A DNA stretch of 64,000 nt from CADEFQ01 sp050249415 (GTDB lineage: Bacteria > Pseudomonadota > Gammaproteobacteria > Steroidobacterales > Steroidobacteraceae), in assembly GCA_050249415.1 (NCBI GenBank), contig JBFWQO010000011.1:70077-134076 (forward strand), in the 5' to 3' direction. The notes under the pieces were generated by a model. That model worked only from the letters and a program-made list of their open reading frames with translations, made no database searches and was not told the DNA's origin. Shown one piece after another: positions 57,901 through 64,000 of the stretch. The position numbers were made by a program, and so were the translations under genes. Position 1 is the first letter of the stretch; every line of letters begins with the position of its first letter.

Positions 57901-60900
57901 TCAGCGCTGCTCCACCGCCATCGCGTCGGCCTCGAGGCCCTGGTTCGCGCTGCGATAGAAGAACAGCAATCCGCTCTGTGACGGGGACGCGGCTGCGCCT
58001 CCCGGCACCGACATCACGGTCAGCGTCTCGACACTCAGCGGGTTCACACCGCCTGCGGCGGGCGCCGACACGTCGAACTTCGGCAGCGACGGCGTGAAGA
58101 TCCGGCCGTCGATGGAATCGGTGAGATTCCCGGTGAAGTAGTTGTCGAAGGCCAGCACCGAAATGCCGAGGGTCGCCGTCGGGCTGATGCCGAACGGCGC
58201 GAGCGGCAGCGTCATGATCACGTTGCCCGTCTCGAGGTCGGTGTCGGCGTAGAAATACGCCGCGCCGGCGCCCGTGGCGAGATTGAGGGTCGTGACGATG
58301 GTCTGGCCGGTCGCGGCGAAGCCGCCGGCCTCGGAGGTATAGACCACGAAGTCATCCGTTCCGTCGGCGTTGACGTCGAGATACACGTCGAACTCCGCCG
58401 GATAAGACGGATGCGCCCTCACCCCGTGGGTCGCGACCGCGACCTGCAGCCCATAGCCGCCGAGCGATGCAGGCACGCCAACGAGGCGAGCCCCCACCGC
58501 CTGCAGGTCGACCACGGCGAAATTGTCGCCCGGGCCGGGCAACTGCGCCGCCGGGATGCGCGGGCTCGTGCCGAGCAGCGCAAACGGCTCGACCACGCCC
58601 GACTTGGCGTACGCCAGGTTGATCAGCCGCAGCGGCGCCGTCGAACTGCCCGCCGGGATCACCACCTTGTTGCCGAGCGCCTGCACGAGGGCTGCCTTCT
58701 TCGGCAGCACCTGCCACGGCACGTGTATCTCGTCGGTCGCGTCCTTCAGCGTGATGTAGCCGTCGTACTCGACCGACTGCAACAGCGAACCGTTGCCGCC
58801 CTGCGAGCCGCCCGAGCCGTTGGCCCACGGCCAGTCGCCGAGCTTCGCCGGGTTGATCGACAGGAACACGCGGAAAGTCGCCGTGCCGTGGCCCGGCACC
58901 AGCACCGACGGCGGTGCGCTCAGCGACACCGCGCCACTCGCGGCATCGTCGTCATACCTGAACGACTTCTGCACCGAATAGCGTCGCGGCTTCGACGTGA
59001 AGTTGCGCACTTTCACGGTGCGGCTCAGCACCATCGGATAACTGACACTGTGATAGCCGAACGACAGCGCCGGCGTCTTCGTGTCCGCATCCCACATCGC
59101 CGTCTTCGACGCGAGCGCGCGATTGACGCGTACCTCGCCGCCGCCGATGCGGGTGATCGGCACGAGCACCTGCCCTTCACCCACCAGTGCGCGCTGGTAG
59201 ATCTCCGGGTCCGCGGTGTTCGCGAGCAGCGCACGCACGAGCGTCGGCGTGAGCGACGGGTCCTTCGACAGCAGCAGCGCAGCGGAACCCGAAACCATGG
59301 GCGCCGCACCCGAGGTACCGCCGAACGCCTCCTCGCCAGTGCCGCTCCCGGCGATCGCCGAAACCGACGCACCCGGAGCGCCGATCTCCGGCTTGATCGC
59401 GGCGAAGCTCGTCGACGGTCCGCGCGAGGACGTGCCGACGATCCAGCCCTTGCGGGACTGGGCCGCGGCATCGGAAATCGTCACGTTTACGGTTGCGCCG
59501 GCCGACATCTGCGCGCGGATCGAGTTGGCGAGCGCCTGCGTGACGACGAGTGTCGGCGCGCAATTGCTGCCGTCCGGATTGCATTCGCCGCCGTTCGAAA
59601 ACGACACGGCGTCACCGGCGGCCACGAGACCGAGGATCACGGCGGTCGCGCCGGCGGCCGTCGCATTGCGCACCTTCTGGCTGATCGCGCAGCTGCCACG
59701 ATTGATCAGCGCGACGTTGCCGGCGAGATTCGCCGGCAGGGCCTGGCCGTTGCACGCGAGGGTCGTCACCGACACGACGTCACCCGTCACGCTGCGACCT
59801 TCGACCGGCGCCCATTCGACGGTCGCCGTATTGGTATACGAGCCGGCGATGCTCGCTGGCGCATTGATTATGAGCGGGTACGCCTTGGCGCTCGGCACTT
59901 CGGTCTGCGCCACGCTCAGCACTTCCGGCGTCGCGGCCGGGGAGCCGGTGATGAACGGCCGGTCGGCGCTGTTGCCGGCGGATGCGACCACCACGATGCC
60001 CGCATCCACGGCGTTGGCACTCGCGAGCGACAGGTCGTCCTGGATCTGGCCGTAGCTCGACCCGAGCGACATGTTGATCACGTCGACCGCGTCGTCCATC
60101 GACCCGTCGCGGTTCGGATCCATCATGTAGTCCATCGCCTGCAGCAGTGCGACGCCGTTGCACGACGTGGCGACCGAGCTGCAGACCTTGGCGGCGATCA
60201 GCTTCGCGCCCGGCGCGACGCCCTTGTGCACGCCGTCGGCCGAGTGGCCGGCGATGATGTCCGCGACATGGGTGCCGTGACCCTGGATGTCGATCGGATC
60301 GTCGTCTTCGACGGCCGGTGAATTCGGCCACTGCTCACCGATGAAATCATGGCCGTCGATGACCTTCGCGGTCGGGAACAGGCCATCCCGCGTCGTGTTG
60401 CGCGGATCGGTGATCGCCGTCCCGTACGCGGCCTCGTAGGCCGCATCAGTGCCTGCGCCGCCGAGGTTGTAGTGCGTGTAGTCGATACCAGAATCGATCA
60501 CACCGACCGTGACACCCGCACCGGTGACGCCCTGTGCCTGGGCAATCGCCGCGCCGATGTAGGGGACGGTCTCCGAGAGATCCATGCCGTACTCGCGCGT
60601 CGGGCGCACCGACACGACGTCGCGGTAACTCGCAATGGTGTACAACTGGCCGGCGTCGATGCGCACGATGACGGAGTTGTACGCGATGCGCGTACGCGCG
60701 ATCTCGCGACCTCCGAGTGCGAGCAGGCGCGCGAGCATCGCGTCCTGGCTGCGCGACAGGGACCCGCTGTGCGCGCGCTGCTGCGCCTTCGACAGCAGCC
60801 CGCCGATGCTCTTCGCATTGCGGCCGTTCGCGACCGCGAGCGGCGCGCCGGCCAGCTGCACCACGACATCGACTTCACCCCTGGCACTCGCGAGTGCGGG

Positions 60901-61053
60901 ATCGACCTTGCGCGATCCTTGCACCGGAGCGGCGAGCGCCAGTGGCGTGGCGTCGGGCAGGCTGCGACTTCCCGCGACGGGCGCCGCGGTGCTGTATGCG
61001 GCGAGCGCGGCCAGAGCAGCCGCGGTCGCCAGCACGGAATACTGGCGTTTCAT
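57901..61053 (-). CDS. secreted subtilisin-like serine protease (S8) with PA domain
   Basis: 1050 residues; the ATG at 61053 follows AGGGGGAAC. Signal peptide (about 1-23), an I9-type propeptide region (about 45-150), then the S8 catalytic domain with Asp187 (GVIDSGIDYTH), His259 (GHGTHVADI) and Ser581 (GGTSGAAPM). A PA domain is inserted at about 400-530 (ALINRGSCAISQKVRNA). The C-terminal 400 residues are beta-rich (Fn3-like), ending in a hydrophobic/aromatic segment. An extracellular or cell-surface protease for protein feeding or processing. Confidence 0.93.
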   Translation of the reverse strand: MKRQYSVLATAAALAALAAYSTAAPVAGSRSLPDATPLALAAPVQGSRKVDPALASARGEVDVVVQLAGAPLAVANGRNAKSIGGLLSKAQQRAHSGSLSRSQDAMLARLLALGGREIARTRIAYNSVIVRIDAGQLYTIASYRDVVSVRPTREYGMDLSETVPYIGAAIAQAQGVTGAGVTVGVIDSGIDYTHYNLGGAGTDAAYEAAYGTAITDPRNTTRDGLFPTAKVIDGHDFIGEQWPNSPAVEDDDPIDIQGHGTHVADIIAGHSADGVHKGVAPGAKLIAAKVCSSVATSCNGVALLQAMDYMMDPNRDGSMDDAVDVINMSLGSSYGQIQDDLSLASANAVDAGIVVVASAGNSADRPFITGSPAATPEVLSVAQTEVPSAKAYPLIINAPASIAGSYTNTATVEWAPVEGRSVTGDVVSVTTLACNGQALPANLAGNVALINRGSCAISQKVRNATAAGATAVILGLVAAGDAVSFSNGGECNPDGSNCAPTLVVTQALANSIRAQMSAGATVNVTISDAAAQSRKGWIVGTSSRGPSTSFAAIKPEIGAPGASVSAIAGSGTGEEAFGGTSGAAPMVSGSAALLLSKDPSLTPTLVRALLANTADPEIYQRALVGEGQVLVPITRIGGGEVRVNRALASKTAMWDADTKTPALSFGYHSVSYPMVLSRTVKVRNFTSKPRRYSVQKSFRYDDDAASGAVSLSAPPSVLVPGHGTATFRVFLSINPAKLGDWPWANGSGGSQGGNGSLLQSVEYDGYITLKDATDEIHVPWQVLPKKAALVQALGNKVVIPAGSSTAPLRLINLAYAKSGVVEPFALLGTSPRIPAAQLPGPGDNFAVVDLQAVGARLVGVPASLGGYGLQVAVATHGVRAHPSYPAEFDVYLDVNADGTDDFVVYTSEAGGFAATGQTIVTTLNLATGAGAAYFYADTDLETGNVIMTLPLAPFGISPTATLGISVLAFDNYFTGNLTDSIDGRIFTPSLPKFDVSAPAAGGVNPLSVETLTVMSVPGGAAASPSQSGLLFFYRSANQGLEADAMAVEQR

Positions 61054-61202
61054 GATGTTCCCCCTGGAATACGTTTGTTGCCGTACCGGTAGCCCGGCAC
61101 TGCTTGCGGCGAAGCATAGCAGAGCGCGTTGCCGGCGAAACGCGTCGCAATATCGGTCGCGGCGCGCCTGCATTAAGTTAAACGCTGCCGCGGGCAAGAC
61201 AC

Positions 61203-63005
61203 CTATCTATAGCCCTTGGCCTGCAGTGCGAACAGGTGGGCATACCGCCCGCCGAGTGCAACCAGGGATTCGTGCGAGCCGTGTTCGACGATCCGCCCGC
61301 GCTCGAGCACGACGATCTGGTCCGCCATGCGCACGGTCGAGAAGCGGTGTGAAATGAGGATCGTGATGCGCCCCTCGGCAAGCCGCCGGAAGTGCTCGAA
61401 CACGTCGGCCTCGGCCTGCGCATCCATCGCGGCGGTCGGCTCGTCGAGCACGAGGATGTCGGCACGCGTTCGCATGAATGCCCGCGACAGCGCGATCTTC
61501 TGCCATTGCCCGCCCGAGAGCTCGAGCCCGTTGCGGAACCATTTGCCGAGCTGCGTGCGATAGCCGGAGGGCAACGTCTCGATGAATTCGTCCGCCTGGC
61601 CGCGGGTCGCCGCCGTGCGCCAGCGTGGCTCGTCCTCGAAGAAACGCTCGTCGCCGGCGCCGATATTCTCGCCCACCTGCATCTGATAGCGCGCGAAATC
61701 CTGGAAGATGACGCCGATGCGCTCGCGCAGTGCCTCGGCATCCCACTCGCCGAGGTCGAGACCGTCGAGCAGGATGCGCCCGCGGGTCGGTCGATAGAGG
61801 CGGGTCAGCAGCTTGATCAGCGTGGTCTTCCCCGACCCGTTCTCGCCGACGAGCGCAATACTGGCGCCCGGCGGCAGGTGCAGGTCGATGTCCACGAGCG
61901 CCGGCTCACTCATGTCGGGATACGAGAACGACACGGACTCGAACCGCACCCCGTCCTCGGGCCTGGGTCCGTGCTTCATCGCCCCGCCCGGGGTCGGCAC
62001 CTCGGTTTCGAGGTACTCGTAGAGCGTGGAGACGTACAGGTTGTCCTCGTACATCCCGCCGATCGCCGCGAGGCTGGCCGACACCGCCGACTGTCCCTGG
62101 CGGAACAGCATCAGGTACATCGTCATCTCGCCAAGCGTAATGACACCCTGCACCGCTTCGACCGCGATCCACGCATAGGCGCCGTAGAGCGTCACGGTCG
62201 CGATGAGGCCGAGGCCGAGGCCCCAGGTATCGCGCCGGATCGCGAGCGCGCGGTCCTCGCGGTAGAGACGACGGAAAATGTCCCGATAGCGCTCGAGGAA
62301 GCGTTGCCCGAGGCCGTAGAGTTGCACTTCCTTCGCATGATCCTCGCGTGCCAGTACCGTCTCGAGGTACAACTGCATGCGCGTCTCGGGCGAGCGCCAG
62401 CGAAAGAGCCGGAACGCGTCGCCCGAGAACTTCGCTTCCGCGACGAACGCCGGCAGACCGGCGGCGATCAGCACGACGACCGCCCACGGCGAAAACTGCG
62501 CGAGCAGCACGGCGAAGCTCACGATCGACACCGCGTTCTGCGCGAGGCCGAACGTGCGCAGGACGAGCGACAGCGGCCGGCTCGAAGCCTCGCGCCGGGC
62601 GCGCGTCAGCTTGTCGTAGAAATCCGCGTCCTCGAAGTGGGCGAGCTCGAGCGTGATCGCCTTCTCGAGGATCATCACATTGACGCGCTGCCCGAGCTGG
62701 GCCCGCAGCAACGATTGCGCCAGCGTCAGCAGCCGCTGGGCGATGGCCATCACCGCGACGAGCACACCCTCGATAAGCACGTAGCGCAGCGCCGCACCGG
62801 GGTCGTGTGTCGTCGCGACCGCCGTCACGACCGCATCGACGATACGGGCGCCGACCCAGGCGATGGCAGCCGGCAACACGCCGGCCACTGTGGTCAGCGC
62901 GCCGAGTGCGACGGTCAGCCGCGGATTCGTCGTCCACACGAGCGCCAGGGCGCGGCGGCTGTAGCCGAAGACTGCGAGGAAGCCGGGCCGATCAGGCGTG
63001 GGCAT
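61203..63005 (-). CDS. ABC exporter, fused membrane and ATPase domains (MsbA/MDR type)
   Basis: 600 residues. Membrane domain (about 25-330, six helices expected) and C-terminal ATPase: Walker A GENGSGKTT, signature LSGGQWQ, Walker B ADILVLDEPTAAMD, H-loop ILISHRFS. Functions as a homo- or heterodimer exporting lipid, peptide or drug. The nearest partner is the secreted protease downstream, but a 149-bp gap and separate terminator argue against a shared role. Divergent from the outer-membrane-type gene, 37 bp apart or overlapping, depending on start. Confidence 0.93.
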   Translation of the reverse strand: MPTPDRPGFLAVFGYSRRALALVWTTNPRLTVALGALTTVAGVLPAAIAWVGARIVDAVVTAVATTHDPGAALRYVLIEGVLVAVMAIAQRLLTLAQSLLRAQLGQRVNVMILEKAITLELAHFEDADFYDKLTRARREASSRPLSLVLRTFGLAQNAVSIVSFAVLLAQFSPWAVVVLIAAGLPAFVAEAKFSGDAFRLFRWRSPETRMQLYLETVLAREDHAKEVQLYGLGQRFLERYRDIFRRLYREDRALAIRRDTWGLGLGLIATVTLYGAYAWIAVEAVQGVITLGEMTMYLMLFRQGQSAVSASLAAIGGMYEDNLYVSTLYEYLETEVPTPGGAMKHGPRPEDGVRFESVSFSYPDMSEPALVDIDLHLPPGASIALVGENGSGKTTLIKLLTRLYRPTRGRILLDGLDLGEWDAEALRERIGVIFQDFARYQMQVGENIGAGDERFFEDEPRWRTAATRGQADEFIETLPSGYRTQLGKWFRNGLELSGGQWQKIALSRAFMRTRADILVLDEPTAAMDAQAEADVFEHFRRLAEGRITILISHRFSTVRMADQIVVLERGRIVEHGSHESLVALGGRYAHLFALQAKGYR

Positions 63006-63042
63006 GGCGCAGAGTGTGACGCAAACCGGTACCCTTGGTGTC

Positions 63043-63879
63043 GTGATTCACAGTGCCCGGCCGTTTGCCCAGCTCGTCGTATTGGCATCCTGCGCGGGCA
63101 CGGCGTTCGCACAGTACGACGACCGCGCCGAGCAGGCGTTCGCGAACTACTCGTTCGCGCACGAGCTCGGCTCGGGTGTCTACGAGCACGATGGCCGGTT
63201 GCTGCAGATCTATCGCCTGCCGTTCGAATGGCGCTATCGCGAAGCGTCGGCCGACCGCGCGGGCATCACGCTGCTGCTGCCTGCGACCCTGGGCTTCCTC
63301 GATTTCACTCCGTTCGACGTCGCCGAGGCGGAGTTGCCGGACCGGATCGACTCGCTGAGTTTCGTGCCCGGCATCGAACTCGAGTTCACGCGCGGCGAGC
63401 ATCTGCGCATCAGGCCTTTTGCCAAGGTCGGTGTGGCGCTCGCGAGCCAGGCGGAAGTCGGCGGAACGCTCTACAGCCTCGGTGTGTACAACGAGTACCT
63501 GCCCGTGCCGCGCAACGGCTGGCAGGGACGCCTACGCAGCGACCTGCTCTACTCGGGCGTCAATTACCGCGGTTCCCTGCCGAGCGACCGGTTCGTGCGC
63601 TGGCGCCAGGGCGCCGAGGGCGTACGAGGTCTCGGGTACCCGATCGGCCGTCACGAGCTGGAGAGTGGGTTGTTCGGCGTACTCGACTGGTATGTCGACC
63701 CGCCCACCGGGCCCGTCACGGGCGTCGACGTGCCGTCCCTGCAATTCGAGGCCGGTGTCATGTTCGGCTTGCGCCCGGCATTCAAGTGGAGGCGCGTGAC
63801 CCTGCCTCGCGTCGGCCTGAGCTACCGCTTCGCGGGCGATGTCTCGGGATGGCGACTCGTATTCGGCGCGCCATTCTGA
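63043..63879 (+). CDS. outer-membrane-type beta-barrel protein, function unknown
   Basis: 278 residues from a GTG at 63043, placing the signal peptide (MIHSARPFAQLVVLASCAGT, ending FAQ) at the N-terminus; an in-frame ATG at 62998 would overlap the divergent ABC gene by 8 bp and is less likely. The mature part alternates hydrophobic and polar residues with many aromatic girdles (LQIYRLPFEWRYREAS, LSFVPGIELEFTRGEHLRIR, LPRVGLSYRFAG) and ends in Phe, as in outer-membrane barrels. No family recognised. Confidence 0.7.
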   Translation: MIHSARPFAQLVVLASCAGTAFAQYDDRAEQAFANYSFAHELGSGVYEHDGRLLQIYRLPFEWRYREASADRAGITLLLPATLGFLDFTPFDVAEAELPDRIDSLSFVPGIELEFTRGEHLRIRPFAKVGVALASQAEVGGTLYSLGVYNEYLPVPRNGWQGRLRSDLLYSGVNYRGSLPSDRFVRWRQGAEGVRGLGYPIGRHELESGLFGVLDWYVDPPTGPVTGVDVPSLQFEAGVMFGLRPAFKWRRVTLPRVGLSYRFAGDVSGWRLVFGAPF

Positions 63880-64000
63880 GCATTCCGCCCGGCGCGGGGC
63901 CGTGGGGCGTGGCGAGCAAACGGGGTCGTGGTAGCGTGGGGTGTTGCGCGGGAGAAGACCGAGTCAGCCCTGGTGCTTTGCGGCCCGTTTCTGAGCATGG
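63880..64000. other. right-edge remainder
   Basis: 121 bases after the last gene, G-rich on the plus strand. No start, stem-loop or gene end could be supported. Confidence 0.5.

Noticed and set aside
58411..60321. 636-residue plus-strand frame inside the subtilase gene
   Set aside because: Opposite-strand shadow of the S8 catalytic and PA domains; composition is typical of antisense in GC-rich DNA.

Overview
This is a 64 kb stretch of a GC-rich bacterial chromosome, most likely a gammaproteobacterium near the Xanthomonadales/Nevskiales/Steroidobacterales. That placement is an inference from gene content: a TonB receptor with a LacI regulator, SorAB-type sulfite oxidation, PiT with DUF47, a DUF6763-like protein, and dense ATGA/GTGA-coupled operons. 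No rRNA and no CRISPR array is seen. One tRNA gene, tRNA-Arg(TCG), is present and has been used as an integration site.

Layout. 1-4908: a sugar-uptake locus (partial TonB receptor, exported six-hairpin glycosidase-like protein, LacI regulator with candidate operators). 4942-15513: a hexapeptide-repeat protein, a beta-propeller protein with a histone-H1-like tail, a fused cytochrome-porin resembling Cyc2, an MFS exporter, a three-gene MBL/ModF-like ABC/lipoprotein operon, an SDR and a TPR-GGDEF protein. 15624-18872: a decayed fragment, then gnd convergent with zwf-pgl (oxidative pentose phosphate pathway). 18997-22508: sulfite dehydrogenase (sorAB), an ECF sigma/zinc anti-sigma pair, and a divergent di-iron MBL protein across a perfect palindrome.

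22515-29696: a mobile island in the 3' end of tRNA-Arg(TCG). It has att-like repeats at both ends and a third copy inside, suggesting two related elements inserted in tandem. Contents are parDE with a frameshifted parE, brnTA, three uncharacterised genes, about 1 kb of hairpin-rich DNA with little coding, a tyrosine integrase, a small coupled gene, and a large serine recombinase whose last codons run into the tRNA gene.

29820-37700: a secreted protein with an internal duplication, a Cys-rich SufR-like regulator divergent from a periplasmic protein, then a compact molybdenum cofactor operon: moeA, moaA, moaC, a mobA-moaD fusion and a moaE-moeB-rhodanese triple fusion. The window also holds Moco consumers (SorA, IorB) and a ModF-like ABC ATPase. 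37685-45746: proBA, an Asp-tailed DUF6763-like protein, htpX, an acyl desaturase, a D-2-hydroxyacid dehydrogenase, a hydrolase, a DUF4112 protein and a cytochrome c. 45844-55848: ferredoxin-NADP reductase/tesB/CpeT-like operon, iorAB with an aminotransferase, an exported quinone-reductase-like protein, and PiT/DUF47 phosphate transport. 55950-64000: uup, a 35-bp perfect palindrome, a large subtilase, an ABC exporter and an outer-membrane-type protein.

The most unusual points are the two Moco fusion proteins, the tandem tRNA-targeted island with its structured DNA, the cytochrome-porin, and the large intergenic palindromes.
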